DNA from: Patiriisocius marinistellae
Lineage (GTDB): Bacteria; Bacteroidota; Bacteroidia; Flavobacteriales; Flavobacteriaceae
Length of the DNA: 64,000 nt
Reading direction: 5' to 3'
NCBI RefSeq assembly: GCF_009014635.1
Contig: NZ_BKCF01000006.1
Span: 1 to 64,000, forward strand
Below the pieces are notes generated by a model. The model saw nothing but the letters and a program-made list of their open reading frames with translations. It had not been told where the DNA came from and did no database searches. The stretch's first letter is position 1. Each line of letters starts with the position of its first letter. Shown piece after piece: positions 26,505 through 36,400 of this stretch. A program made the translations under genes and the position numbers.

Positions 26505-27623
26505 ATGAAATTCATTGTTTCGAGTTCATATTTACTAAAGCAACTACAGGTGCTTGGTGGGATTATCAATAATAATAACACCCTTCCTATTTTAGATAAT
26601 TTTCTTTTTGACCTTGACGGAAATTCGCTGCGAGTTTCAGCTTCAGATTTAGAAACGACTATTTCTTCGCACCTTGATGTAGAAAGTAGCGAAAAAGGAA
26701 TGGTTTGTATTCCTGCGCGTTTGTTGTTAGATACATTAAAAACGTTCCCAGAGCAACCGTTGACATTTACCATTGAGGATAATAATACTGTTGAAATTAG
26801 CAGTAATCATGGTAAATACGCATTAGCTTATGCAGCAGGAGAAGATTTTCCATCTGCTGTTGAATTAAAAGACCCTTCTACTACAATTGTTCAAGGAGAT
26901 ATTCTTGCTACTGCAATTAGTAAAACAATCTTCGCTAGTGGAAATGATGATTTACGTCCCGTAATGAGTGGTGTATTTTTTCAATTCTCAACCGAAGGTT
27001 TAATATTTGTTGCAACCGATGCTCACAAATTAGTAAAATACAATCGTACAGATGTTGTAGCTACAGAAACTGCAGAGTTTATTATGCCTAAAAAACCTTT
27101 AAATCTTTTAAAAAGCATTCTTGCTGGTAGTGAAGATGAGGTTTCTATTGAATATAACGAGAGTAATGCAAAATTTAGCTTTGACAATACAGTATTAGTT
27201 TGCCGATTAATTGATGGCAAATACCCTAACTACGAAGCGGTAATCCCAAAAGAGAACCCGAATAAATTAACAATTGACCGCAATCAGTTTTTAAACAGTG
27301 TACGTCGAGTATCTATTTTTAGTAATAAAACAACACACCAAATTAGATTAAAAATTGCTGGGGCAGAGCTTAATATATCTGCCGAAGATATCGATTACAG
27401 CAACAAAGCAGAAGAGCGTTTAACATGTGCTTATCAAGGTGACGATATGCAGATAGGGTTTAACTCACGCTTTCTTACCGAAATGCTGAACAACCTTACT
27501 AGCGATGAAGTAAGCTTAGAAATGAGTTTACCAAATAGGGCTGGTATTCTAACACCCACTGACGGTCTTGATGAAGGTGAACAAGTTACAATGCTTGTTA
27601 TGCCAGTGATGCTAAATGGCTAA
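26505..27623 (+). CDS. dnaN: DNA polymerase III beta subunit (sliding clamp)
   Basis: Ring-shaped processivity clamp that tethers DNA polymerase III to DNA. It begins MKFIVSSSYLLKQLQVL and shows the three repeated clamp domains (about 1-120, 130-245 and 246-372). Recognisable segments are ATDAHKLVKY near residue 171 and the C-terminal MLVMPVMLNG, where the bacterial consensus is (M/L)PM(R/x)L. The length of 372 residues is typical. It sits away from dnaA and next to gldFG, as I recall in many Flavobacteriaceae. Its own -7 box and a strong hairpin downstream suggest an independent unit. Confidence 0.97.
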   Translation: MKFIVSSSYLLKQLQVLGGIINNNNTLPILDNFLFDLDGNSLRVSASDLETTISSHLDVESSEKGMVCIPARLLLDTLKTFPEQPLTFTIEDNNTVEISSNHGKYALAYAAGEDFPSAVELKDPSTTIVQGDILATAISKTIFASGNDDLRPVMSGVFFQFSTEGLIFVATDAHKLVKYNRTDVVATETAEFIMPKKPLNLLKSILAGSEDEVSIEYNESNAKFSFDNTVLVCRLIDGKYPNYEAVIPKENPNKLTIDRNQFLNSVRRVSIFSNKTTHQIRLKIAGAELNISAEDIDYSNKAEERLTCAYQGDDMQIGFNSRFLTEMLNNLTSDEVSLEMSLPNRAGILTPTDGLDEGEQVTMLVMPVMLNG

Positions 27624-27652
27624 AATTGCTTATGCTTTTAGTAAAATTATCT

Positions 27653-27696
27653 ACAAACCCCTCTCAAAATTCAAATAAAATTTTAAGAGGGGTTTG
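27653..27696. terminator. bidirectional hairpin between dnaN and the DUF4870 gene
   Basis: A long inverted repeat with arms ACAAACCCCTCT and AGAGGGGTTTGT, extended by an AAAAT/ATTTT inner stem around an AT loop. It lies 30 bp after dnaN and 18 bp from the stop of the convergent gene, so it can serve both. It is not followed by a long uniform T-run. Confidence 0.7.
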
Positions 27697-27713
27697 TAAT
27701 TGTTATGATATTT

Positions 27714-28076
27714 CTATTTTAAAAAAGGGATTGTCCCAAAGGTATTTGGTAACTCACCATTTGAAGCGTTAATAGCATTCACAATAGGCATAATGAAACC
27801 TAAAATACATACTCCAATTAGCATTAATATTCCTAAACCAAGTGCGAGAATCATAGGGATACTAATAAGTGCATAGATAATTAAACTAAGTTGAAAGTTT
27901 ATTATTTGTTTACCGTGTAAATCCATATCAACTATACTCTCTTTTTTTGAAGCCCAAATAACTAACGGGGCAATCAATCCTCCAAAACCAGTAACATATG
28001 TTAAGAGTTGGCATAAATGTGTTACGACTAAAAGATTTCTGTCTTCTACTTTATGAGTTTGGTTGAATACTTCCAT
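27714..28076 (-). CDS. DUF4870 domain membrane protein
   Basis: Small inner-membrane protein of 120 residues with three hydrophobic segments (about 23-47, 66-87 and 84-105). It has the DUF4870 pattern: LTYVTGFGGLIAPLVIW, then DLHGKQIINFQLSL, then a small-residue-rich hairpin. It lacks a signal peptide. The function of DUF4870 (Tic20-like superfamily) is unknown. It is convergent with dnaN and divergent from the LamG/PNGase-like gene. Confidence 0.85.
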   Translation of the reverse strand: MEVFNQTHKVEDRNLLVVTHLCQLLTYVTGFGGLIAPLVIWASKKESIVDMDLHGKQIINFQLSLIIYALISIPMILALGLGILMLIGVCILGFIMPIVNAINASNGELPNTFGTIPFLK

Positions 28077-28306
28077 AGTGCTTGTTTTTTAATTTTTGAC
28101 CTTATTCATTTTGAGAAAATAAATGACTGTTTACTATTAAATTAGTAGTTAGATATGGTAAGATGTTACAATAATCTAATATTTATTATTAAAACCATTT
28201 CATAATAGCTACTTACATTAGAATATAATCATATTAATCTCATTATTTAGAAATCAAGAAAATAGTTTTTATTAATTTTAAGATTCATTTAAACTAACAA
28301 ACTACT

Positions 28307-30814
28307 ATGAAAAAAATCTATTTTGCATTTGTGCTAATATGCACTTTAATAAATGCTCAACAAATTACAGCACAATCAAATCAATATTTACACTTTGACG
28401 GTGTAGATGATTATACAGAACTTATTAATGGAGCCTCATATGTAAATGGGTCAAATACCATTACTATGGCAGGATGGTTTTATACAGATGAGCTAATTTA
28501 TGGCTCAGGAATGATGAGTATTAGAGGTGGGGGAACTGGAGCAGGTGAGATGTATTTAATTCAATTAAATGATGGAACAGTAGAATGTAGAGTAATTACA
28601 TCGAGTGGATTGCATCAAGTTGTTGGACCTGCAGGAACAATACAGGCAGGAGTTTGGCAACATATAGCTTGGGTTTTTAATGAAACCACTGTTGAACTAT
28701 TTGTAGATGGAGTCTCTATTGGCAGTAGTGCTGCGTCAGGAACGTTTCAATCTACTGACCGCCCCTTTACTGTAGGGAAATGTTTGCAAGCGGGTTTTAA
28801 TTTTATTTTTAAAGGAAGAGCAGATGAAGTTTCTCTATGGAATATAGCATTAACTGCTACAGAAATTCAAAATATGATGGCTGATGAACTTGTAGGTGAT
28901 GAGTCTGGACTTCAAATTTATTATAAATTTAATCAAGGAACTCCAGGAGGAAATAATACAAACATTACACAGCTTTTTGATATTAGTAACGATACTAATA
29001 AACATTCAGATTTACTAAACTTTGCACTAATGGGAAATACATCAAACTTTGATGGAACTTTAAACTCTGGTGCTCAAGCAATAAATTTTCCACAGATACC
29101 TAATAAGTTAGTTACAGATGCTCCTTTTCAATTAAATGCATCTGCAACTTCAGGATTACCTGTTAGCTATGAGATAGTTTCTGGACCAGCAACAGTAACT
29201 GGTGATATGGTTACATTAAACGGTACATCTGGTTCTGTTGTTGTTAAAGCATCACAAGCAGGAAATGTGGATTTTGATCCTGCACAGGATATTTCTGTAA
29301 GTTTTGAAGTCCTTGACCCAGATGAGATTGTTGTTATGGCAGATTTAAAACACCCATTAGCAGGTGACGTTTATGCTCCTACATTAATACCACTACAGGT
29401 AGCCGTTGGAGCATCAATTGACTACCCAGAATTGTTTTCTATTGATGCTGTTACTGTAACAATTGATGGGACTGATGTAATACTTACAGACCATGAAAAC
29501 GGATTTTATACTGGATGGTGGACTCCAAGTTCGTATGGTAATTTTGACATTGAAGTCAAGGGAACAAACAATTACAATGTAGAAAATACGGTGGTAACTA
29601 GCGTAAACGTAGTTTCAAACGTAAGTAATATTTCGGCTGTTGCCACAGATGAAGTTTGGGTGAAAGGAGACATTCCTTCTGTAACTGTTGAAGCAGAACT
29701 ACCAAGCTCTATTGGTGCTTTTGACCAAATTACAGGTTCATTAATTATCGATTGTCCTACAGGTGGTTGCGATCCATGGGATAGAGTTTCATCTGTCGAA
29801 GCACAAGGAAAAGATGGCGAGTGGTTTGAAATTATTAGATATTTAACTCCTTATGGAGTTGCTTGTGAAAGTGAAATAGATTTAACAGATTTTGCTTCTC
29901 TCCTAGTGGGTAAAACAAAGTTTAGAGTAAATCTTGGAACACAAGGAAATGGTTTTTTATACACTCTATTGTTAGATTATCAAGCAGGAACACCAGATTA
30001 TGCATATAGCACTGTTTCAAAACTATGGTATCAAACATACCAATTTGGCGATATGGCAAATTTACAACCTACCGAGTTTTTTAACATTGATGTATCAGAA
30101 AACACAGAAGCTGCAAAAATAAAATTGGTTTCCTCAGGACATGGATGGGGTGATAATAATACTGCTAATGCTGCTGAGTTTCATAATGACACCCACCATA
30201 TTATGGTTAATAATGAAGCTACTTTTGAACAGAATAATTGGAATGATTGTAACCCTAATCCAGATGGTTGTAGCCCTCAAAATGGTACTTGGCAATTTGA
30301 CAGGGCTGGATGGTGCCCTGGATCTATTGCACAATTTTTTGATTATGATATGGGAGCATTAATAGATGAGCCTTCTTTAGTTTTAAAATATCGTTTTGAC
30401 CAAGATTACGTTGATTTTTGCCATCCTAATAATCCAGATTGTGTAACAGGAACCACTTGTAACAATTGTGATGATGGTTTTAATCCTCACCTTATTGTTT
30501 CGTCATATTTCATCACATTTGGCAACTCTCCTACTGGAATTACACTAGGTGCAGATGACGTTCTTTATGCCTCAAGTTTTTCAATTTACCCAAACCCTTC
30601 TACGGGAGTATTTTTTGTTGATTTAAATGACATTAATAATGCTACATCAATTGAAGTTTATGACAATTTAGGGAGACTCGTTAAAACTAAAGAGGTTGAT
30701 ACATTTACATCTGCAAATCGTATGGATTTAACAGGAATGTCTTCTGGAATCTATCTTATCAACGTGTTAGAAAACAAAACAAGTATAGGATCAAAGAAGT
30801 TAATTATTGAATAG
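28307..30814 (+). CDS. T9SS-exported LamG / PNGase F-like protein
   Basis: Secreted multidomain protein. It starts with a signal peptide (residues 1-22). A LamG/concanavalin-like domain follows at about 24-215 (YLHFDGVDDYTELING ... FTVGKCL). Next is an Ig-like bacterial spacer (about 255-340, with SGLPVSYEIVSGPATV) and a second beta-domain (about 345-435). A region matching the two jelly-rolls of peptide-N-glycosidase F spans about 440-735 (GGCDPWDRVSSVE, SGHGWGDNN, FDRAGWCPGS, CNPNPDGCSPQNGTW). A T9SS type A sorting domain closes it (about 760-835, IYPNPSTGVFF ... KKLIIE). PNGase F removes N-linked glycans from glycoproteins; activity here is inferred from the motif match. The gene stands alone, with a terminator. 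Confidence 0.82.
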   Translation: MKKIYFAFVLICTLINAQQITAQSNQYLHFDGVDDYTELINGASYVNGSNTITMAGWFYTDELIYGSGMMSIRGGGTGAGEMYLIQLNDGTVECRVITSSGLHQVVGPAGTIQAGVWQHIAWVFNETTVELFVDGVSIGSSAASGTFQSTDRPFTVGKCLQAGFNFIFKGRADEVSLWNIALTATEIQNMMADELVGDESGLQIYYKFNQGTPGGNNTNITQLFDISNDTNKHSDLLNFALMGNTSNFDGTLNSGAQAINFPQIPNKLVTDAPFQLNASATSGLPVSYEIVSGPATVTGDMVTLNGTSGSVVVKASQAGNVDFDPAQDISVSFEVLDPDEIVVMADLKHPLAGDVYAPTLIPLQVAVGASIDYPELFSIDAVTVTIDGTDVILTDHENGFYTGWWTPSSYGNFDIEVKGTNNYNVENTVVTSVNVVSNVSNISAVATDEVWVKGDIPSVTVEAELPSSIGAFDQITGSLIIDCPTGGCDPWDRVSSVEAQGKDGEWFEIIRYLTPYGVACESEIDLTDFASLLVGKTKFRVNLGTQGNGFLYTLLLDYQAGTPDYAYSTVSKLWYQTYQFGDMANLQPTEFFNIDVSENTEAAKIKLVSSGHGWGDNNTANAAEFHNDTHHIMVNNEATFEQNNWNDCNPNPDGCSPQNGTWQFDRAGWCPGSIAQFFDYDMGALIDEPSLVLKYRFDQDYVDFCHPNNPDCVTGTTCNNCDDGFNPHLIVSSYFITFGNSPTGITLGADDVLYASSFSIYPNPSTGVFFVDLNDINNATSIEVYDNLGRLVKTKEVDTFTSANRMDLTGMSSGIYLINVLENKTSIGSKKLIIE

Positions 30815-30836
30815 TCTATTTCAAAAATGCATTATT

Positions 30837-30869
30837 AAAAAGAGACTTCATTATGGAGTCTCTTTTTTT
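30837..30869 (+). terminator. intrinsic terminator after the LamG/PNGase-like gene
   Basis: Arms AAAAAGAGACT and AGTCTCTTTTT enclose a 9-nt loop, with two further T residues. It lies 22 bp after the stop and just before mnmE. Confidence 0.92.
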
Positions 30870-30902
30870 GTGCTTCGGAAATATTAGTCACATTAAAATA
30901 CT

Positions 30903-30910
30903 TATTTTTG
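30903..30910 (+). promoter_or_regulatory. -7 element abutting the mnmE start (leaderless candidate)
   Basis: TATTTTTG matches TAnnTTTG and ends 5 bp before the ATG at 30916. It supports that ATG as the true start and suggests a leaderless or near-leaderless mRNA. Confidence 0.45.
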
Positions 30911-30915
30911 CCACC

Positions 30916-32307
30916 ATGACGCACCAAGAAACCATTGTAGCACTTGCAACGCCTTCTGGCGCGGGAGCTATTGCTATTATTAGACTTTCTGGAGATGACG
31001 CAATGAATATTGCCTCTCAAATTTTCCACTCGGTATCAAAAAAAAAACTTGATAAACAAAAAACGCACACTGTTCACCTTGGCCATATTAAAGATGGTAG
31101 TCGTATTATTGATGAAGTTTTAGCTACTATTTTTAAAAACCCAAATAGTTATACAGGCGAAGATGTTGTAGAGTTTTCCTGTCATGGAAGCGCCTTTATT
31201 CAACAAGAAATTATTCAATTATGTCTTCGCAAAAATGCCAGAATGGCAACTGCGGGAGAATTTACATTACGTGCTTTCTTGAATGGAAAAATGGATTTAA
31301 GCCAAGCTGAAGCCGTAGCAGATTTAATAGCTAGTGATTCTGAAGCTTCACACCAACTTGCTATCCAGCAAATGCGCGGTGGCTTTTCTTCTGAAATTAA
31401 ACGACTAAGAGAAGAGTTACTCAATTTTGCATCATTGATAGAATTAGAATTAGATTTTGCCGAAGAAGATGTTGCGTTTGCAAACCGTGACGATTTTCAA
31501 AAATTAATATCAAAAATCACATTAGTTTTAAAACGACTCATTGATTCTTTTGCTACAGGTAACGTTTTAAAAAATGGTATTCCAGTAGCAATTGTTGGAG
31601 AACCCAATGTGGGAAAATCAACATTACTTAATGCGTTGCTTAATGAAGAACGAGCCATTGTAAGTGACATTGCAGGAACAACGAGAGATACTATTGAAGA
31701 TGAAATAAATATAGGCGGTATAGGTTTTCGCTTTATTGATACTGCGGGAATTAGAGAAACTACAGATACCATTGAAGGCCTTGGAATTAAAAAAACATTT
31801 GAAAAAATTGAACAAGCTCAAGTAGTAATTTATTTGTTCAATACACAAGGTATAGAGAATAATGCTGTAGAAAAATTTAATACTGAAATCGCTAAAATCC
31901 AGAATAAGTATCCGCAAAAACAACTTATTGTGATTGCCAATAAATTGGATACCATTTCAAAAGAAAGAAGTGTAGAATTAACTTCAAAAATTACTAATCT
32001 CCAGCTCATTTCAGCAAAAAGCGGAGAAGGTATCGATCAACTAAAAAACACTCTACTCAATTTTGTTAATACTGGTGCTTTACGAAATAATGAGACCATC
32101 GTAACTAATACAAGACACTATGACGCACTTTTAAAAGCTCTTGAAGAAATTAACAGGGTTCAAGAAGGAATAAACATAGGTCTCAGTGGTGATCTTATGG
32201 CAATTGATATAAGACAAGCATTATATTATTTTGGCGAAATTACCGGTGAAATTACAAACGATGACTTACTTGGAAATATTTTTGCTAATTTCTGTATCGG
32301 GAAATAA
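30916..32307 (+). CDS. mnmE: tRNA modification GTPase MnmE
   Basis: GTPase that, with MnmG, installs the carboxymethylaminomethyl group on U34 of certain tRNAs. It has an N-terminal tetrahydrofolate-binding domain (TIVALATPSGAGAIAIIRLSG in pieces: ATPSGAGAIA at 11-20) and a helical domain into which the G domain is inserted. G-domain motifs are P-loop GEPNVGKS near residue 220, DTAG near 267 and NKLD near 332. The C-terminal motif is FCIGK with the family's essential Cys. I chose ATG 30916 over an upstream in-frame ATG at 30853. The first residues then match MnmE exactly, the upstream start lies in the preceding gene's terminator, and a -7 box sits between. The product is 463 residues. Confidence 0.96.
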   Translation: MTHQETIVALATPSGAGAIAIIRLSGDDAMNIASQIFHSVSKKKLDKQKTHTVHLGHIKDGSRIIDEVLATIFKNPNSYTGEDVVEFSCHGSAFIQQEIIQLCLRKNARMATAGEFTLRAFLNGKMDLSQAEAVADLIASDSEASHQLAIQQMRGGFSSEIKRLREELLNFASLIELELDFAEEDVAFANRDDFQKLISKITLVLKRLIDSFATGNVLKNGIPVAIVGEPNVGKSTLLNALLNEERAIVSDIAGTTRDTIEDEINIGGIGFRFIDTAGIRETTDTIEGLGIKKTFEKIEQAQVVIYLFNTQGIENNAVEKFNTEIAKIQNKYPQKQLIVIANKLDTISKERSVELTSKITNLQLISAKSGEGIDQLKNTLLNFVNTGALRNNETIVTNTRHYDALLKALEEINRVQEGINIGLSGDLMAIDIRQALYYFGEITGEITNDDLLGNIFANFCIGK

Positions 32308-32308
32308 T

Positions 32309-33106
32309 TTACTTTGCTTTAATCTTATTCTTACTAATTTTAATGTTGATAAACTCAATCATTAGAGAAAATGCAATGGCAAAGTATAAATATCCTTTAG
32401 GAATAGCACCCACTGTTTGGCCTATGACAGACACTTCACTTAAATGTGCGGCTTCGGTTATGAGCATAAAACCAATCAATATTAAAAATGATAATCCTAA
32501 TATTTGAACACTTGGATTTTCATCTATAAATGTTCTTATTTTATTAGCAAAAAGTATCATAATGGCTATTGAAATCACTACTGCAATTATCATCAAAACC
32601 AAATTATGGTTTGTGTTTTCTGAGAGTCCGTTTGTCATACCTACTGCTGTAAGTATTGAATCAATAGAAAAAATAAAATCTATGATTAAAATTTGAATTA
32701 TTGCATTTGATAATGATTTTATTTTCTTACTCTTAACATTATCTTCATCATGAGCGGGAATTTCCATTTTCTCTCTAATCTCTGACGTACTTTTGTAGAT
32801 TAAAAACAATCCTCCTAACAACAATATAATTCCCTGCCAACTAATTGCAGCTCTAAACCACGATGTTTCGAAAGTATAAAATGGCTCACTTAACCCGACT
32901 AAAAAAGATACGAAAAACAATAAAATCACTCTTTGAACAAGTGCTAATAATAACCCTATATTAGTGGCTTTTGCTCTTTGGTTTTCGGGGAGTTTATTTG
33001 CTGCAATGGATATAAAAACAATGTTATCAATCCCTAAAATTATTTCAAGGAAAGTCAATGTTGTTAGCGCTAAAAGTGCTTCGGTTGAGAGTAAAAAATC
33101 TAACAT
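32309..33106 (-). CDS. TerC family integral membrane protein
   Basis: Polytopic inner-membrane protein (about seven segments, 265 residues) of the TerC/Alx family, linked to manganese export and metal loading of exported proteins in studied bacteria. The two signature motifs with conserved acidic residues are present: LEIILGIDNIVF near residue 20 and DFIFSIDSILTAVGM near 141. It is convergent with mnmE with only one base between the stop codons. There is no yybP-ykoY-like leader that I can see upstream. The name comes from tellurite resistance, but a metal homeostasis role is more likely. Confidence 0.92.
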   Translation of the reverse strand: MLDFLLSTEALLALTTLTFLEIILGIDNIVFISIAANKLPENQRAKATNIGLLLALVQRVILLFFVSFLVGLSEPFYTFETSWFRAAISWQGIILLLGGLFLIYKSTSEIREKMEIPAHDEDNVKSKKIKSLSNAIIQILIIDFIFSIDSILTAVGMTNGLSENTNHNLVLMIIAVVISIAIMILFANKIRTFIDENPSVQILGLSFLILIGFMLITEAAHLSEVSVIGQTVGAIPKGYLYFAIAFSLMIEFINIKISKNKIKAK

Positions 33107-33249
33107 TATATGGTTGGCGTTAAAGGGAGTGTTAGTGTTACAAAGGTTAAGTAAATCAATTTAAACTTTAAATTTCAGAAAACTATGATGAGTTTTAAAA
33201 TTATTTTTTAAAGCAATTGTGGTAATTCAAATTCATTTCCGTAGAAAGA

Positions 33250-33693
33250 CTATTCAAGGTGATTTTCAATATTTATAAGTTGTTTATTAATATGCTCTTG
33301 GTGCGTTTTAAAAATTTTTAAAGCCTGACTTTCATCTGAAATAAGCTCAATTGCCTTGTTGTAAATAATGACTAATTCTTCCAAATACTGCTTTGATTTA
33401 ATTAGTAAATCTTTACCATCTTCAACGCCTATACTCGTTTTTATGTCTGTCCATCCTATAAAAAAAGCTTCGGCTACGCTTACATTATTATCAAATGTTG
33501 CGGTTGGGTCAATTTCTTTTAATAAAGAAACCAAGTCAACAATGCAATAATGACTAGTTTCTGAGAACGATAATAGTGTTCTCGAAATTGAAATATTTGT
33601 AATCAAAGTACTCCCCTTTGCTGTAAATTTAAATACATCATTATGTTTTGTAATTAATTCATTAAGATGAGTTAATGTTTTAGTCGTCTCCAT
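33250..33693 (-). CDS. hypothetical helical cytosolic protein
   Basis: A 147-residue protein that I do not recognise. It has no signal peptide or membrane segment and is predicted almost wholly alpha-helical, with a hydrophobic-heptad look in residues 85-147. Its start overlaps the end of the mscS-like gene by 14 bp, so it is probably the last gene of an SLC13-permease/mscS/unknown operon and may be translationally coupled. The function is unknown. Confidence 0.65.
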   Translation of the reverse strand: METTKTLTHLNELITKHNDVFKFTAKGSTLITNISISRTLLSFSETSHYCIVDLVSLLKEIDPTATFDNNVSVAEAFFIGWTDIKTSIGVEDGKDLLIKSKQYLEELVIIYNKAIELISDESQALKIFKTHQEHINKQLINIENHLE

Positions 33694-34582
33694 GGTTTAA
33701 ATTTTTAGGTTGGTTTTCAATATCTTCTTTTACATTTATATGATGTGTGGGAAAAGGTATGGTAATATTATTCTCGTGGAACAAATCATTTATTAATAAT
33801 ATGGCTTCATCTTGAGCGGTGTACATTTGGCTCTTTTTAACGTAATCTATCCAAAAACGAACCATGAAATCTATGGAGCTATCATTAAATTTAATGTAGT
33901 AAAATTCAATTTTTTCGTCTATTTGCTTCGGAAATTTATCTTCAAATTCTTTTAGTACCATTGTTTTAATAGTACGAAGGTCTGAACCATATGCAACACG
34001 TGAATGTACAGTTACACGTCCTCTTTTTACTAGCGAGTAATTTACAAAAGGTTCCTCAATAAATTTAGAATTAGGCATTATCACATAATGATTATCCGGT
34101 CGCCTAAGAACTAGGTTACGTAAACTTATATCGTGTACAAAACCACTATGTTCATCTGTTTCTATAAAATCGCCTATTTTTATTCTAGGCAAAAAAGAAA
34201 GCATAATTCCAGAAAATGTGTTTGATAAAGTTCCTTGCAGTGCTAAGCCTATTGCTAATGCAACAACTCCAGCTCCTGCTAAAACGGAAGTCAATGCTTT
34301 ATCCAAGTCTAAAATCCCTAATGCGAGAAAAAATCCAATAACAAGAATTATTCCGTAGAGTATTTTTGAAAGTACACGCCTAACAGACCTGTTTTTCATT
34401 TTCTTTCTAAGAATCTTCAATAATAATTTACTCAAAAATTTACCTAAGAAATAAGCAAAAACTATTACCAAAATTGCTACAGCAAGATTGGGTAATTTGA
34501 GTACAAATGCATCCCACCAAGCATTAACTTTTGCGGTTAGCTTGACTAAAATATTTGTATTTTCTTGTAATAAATAATACAT
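33680..34582 (-). CDS. small-conductance mechanosensitive channel (MscS family)
   Basis: Inner-membrane channel that opens under membrane tension to release solutes during osmotic downshock. It has three N-terminal membrane segments. The pore-lining TM3 is Ala/Gly-rich (LAGAGVVALAIGLALQGTLSNTFSG, quoted in pieces: VLAGAGVVALAIGLALQ near 101-117), followed by the MscS beta domain with FIETDEHSGFV. The length of 300 residues is typical for a minimal MscS. The start lies 7 bp after the SLC13 permease stop, pointing to one transcript. Confidence 0.93.
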   Translation of the reverse strand: MYYLLQENTNILVKLTAKVNAWWDAFVLKLPNLAVAILVIVFAYFLGKFLSKLLLKILRKKMKNRSVRRVLSKILYGIILVIGFFLALGILDLDKALTSVLAGAGVVALAIGLALQGTLSNTFSGIMLSFLPRIKIGDFIETDEHSGFVHDISLRNLVLRRPDNHYVIMPNSKFIEEPFVNYSLVKRGRVTVHSRVAYGSDLRTIKTMVLKEFEDKFPKQIDEKIEFYYIKFNDSSIDFMVRFWIDYVKKSQMYTAQDEAILLINDLFHENNITIPFPTHHINVKEDIENQPKNLNHGDD

Positions 34583-34588
34583 ACGTTT

Positions 34589-36400
34589 CTATAATAGAAT
34601 GGACAGAAGCAGTGTACCTGTAATCCATAAAATGACGGATAAAATTCCACCCAAAATTAAAAAATGTTTAAACTTATATATACCAGTACCGTAAACTAGT
34701 GCATTTGTTTGATAACCCACTGGGGTGAAAAAACTGAAATTTGCACCAAACATTACTGCTAATATAAATGGCTTAATTTCTAAAGATAGTCCCGCTGCCA
34801 CTGCAATTGCAATAGGTGTCATTATTATTGCTGTTGCATTATTTGAAATAAACCCCGACAATAGCATAGTAAGTCCAAAGAGTAAGCCTAATACAATCAT
34901 GGGGGCTTTTCCATTCATTACATCTAATAATGCGTTTGAAAGCCATACATCTGCCCCACTGTTTGTCATTGCAACTCCAAGTGGTATCATTCCCGCAAGC
35001 AAAAAAACAATTTGCCAGTTAACTCTGTGATATATATTATTTAATTTAATTATATCAAAAAGTAGCATAGCCCCTACTCCTGTTAATGACGCTGCTAAAA
35101 TTGAGATTACTCCACTAGATGCAAGACCAATAACTAATAATAATGTACAAATTGCAATTACTGTATTTTTTTTAGGAATTGATGACGTGTACTCATGCTG
35201 ATTTAAAATTACAACATTTTTTAAATCATACAACTTTCCCACTCTTTGCTCTTGCATTTCTAATAGAAGTCTATCTCCAGGTTTCAAATTTATTTGATGT
35301 AAACTTTTCCTTAATAAACGTTCTTGAGTATTTCTAATGTTTCTTCGTTTTTGTATAGCAATTGGAAAAGCTCCAAGTATAGAACCGTTACGTAATTGCT
35401 TTAAATTTTTTCCTATTAAATTAGACCCCGGAAGTATAAGTAACTCAACATAAGTCATATCACTTTCATCTTCTACTTCTCCATCACCAAAATCTTCTTC
35501 TTGAGTTCTTCTTCTCTTTTCATTAATTATAAGTCCATTATCATTTACAATTTTTTGTAAATTTTCTAAATCACTCATAACTACAAAATTGTCACCCTTT
35601 TTAATTTCCACATATTTGCCAGGAGCATTTAGAATATTTTTTCCTCTTATTAATTTTAACACCGTGGCAGTGCCGTCATTAAACATTTCTAAACTTCCCA
35701 GAGTCTCGCCAATTACTTTTGATGCTTCTGAAACTTTAACCGTGAAAATATAGTTGTCAATTGCATAATCATCTCTAACATTTGATGATTTATCCTTAGG
35801 TAAAAACCTACTGCCTATTGTCATAACTACTATACCAATGGCAAGAAATATGAGTCCATATATTGAAAATTCGAAAAACCCAAATCCTTCTACTCCTCTC
35901 TCTTTTGCAACAGCGTTTACTAGAATATTAGTAGATGTTCCCATTAAGGTACAACTACCACCTAAAATTCCAGCAAATGAAATAGGCATTAAAAGTTTAG
36001 AACTAGAAAAATTATATTTTTCTGATAGCTGTGCCACAATTTTTAAAAAAATTATAACTACAGCAGTAGTACTTATAAATGCCGATATAGATGCCGACAC
36101 CACCATAAATACTGGTGTTATTAAAATTAACGGGAGTAATTTCAATTTTTTAATTCCGTTAGTTAAGAGCTGGATAACCCCGTTATCCTCCATACCGATA
36201 GCAAGAATCATCAGTGCCAAAATTGTAATTGTGGCAGGATTTGAAAAACCACTTATAGCTTCTTCTGGAGTAACAATGCCTAAAAGCAATAAAGCAACTA
36301 TTATAAAAAATGAAATTTTATCAATCGGGAAAAACTCTGTTACAAAAAGTACAACAGTAATACCTATGATTATAAAGACTAAAAGTATTGACATTTCCAT
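34589..36400 (-). CDS. SLC13-type permease with two RCK_C (TrkA-C) domains
   Basis: Inner-membrane transporter of the DASS/ArsB-NhaD superfamily; relatives carry sulfate, dicarboxylates or other anions with sodium. Membrane segments occupy residues 1-200 and 400-603. Between them are two RCK_C/TrkA-C regulatory domains (about 210-290 and 310-390), the second with LLILPGSNLIGKNL. Such fusions are common for the putative sulfate transporters in marine bacteria. Given cysN/cysD in the same window (28 kb away), sulfate is a reasonable but unproven substrate. It is the first gene of the permease/mscS/hypothetical run. Confidence 0.85.
   Translation of the reverse strand: MEMSILLVFIIIGITVVLFVTEFFPIDKISFFIIVALLLLGIVTPEEAISGFSNPATITILALMILAIGMEDNGVIQLLTNGIKKLKLLPLILITPVFMVVSASISAFISTTAVVIIFLKIVAQLSEKYNFSSSKLLMPISFAGILGGSCTLMGTSTNILVNAVAKERGVEGFGFFEFSIYGLIFLAIGIVVMTIGSRFLPKDKSSNVRDDYAIDNYIFTVKVSEASKVIGETLGSLEMFNDGTATVLKLIRGKNILNAPGKYVEIKKGDNFVVMSDLENLQKIVNDNGLIINEKRRRTQEEDFGDGEVEDESDMTYVELLILPGSNLIGKNLKQLRNGSILGAFPIAIQKRRNIRNTQERLLRKSLHQINLKPGDRLLLEMQEQRVGKLYDLKNVVILNQHEYTSSIPKKNTVIAICTLLLVIGLASSGVISILAASLTGVGAMLLFDIIKLNNIYHRVNWQIVFLLAGMIPLGVAMTNSGADVWLSNALLDVMNGKAPMIVLGLLFGLTMLLSGFISNNATAIIMTPIAIAVAAGLSLEIKPFILAVMFGANFSFFTPVGYQTNALVYGTGIYKFKHFLILGGILSVILWITGTLLLSILL

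Noticed and set aside
30853-30915. Upstream ATG giving a longer MnmE
   Set aside because: The added 21 residues are non-conserved, overlap the preceding terminator and lie upstream of the likely promoter.
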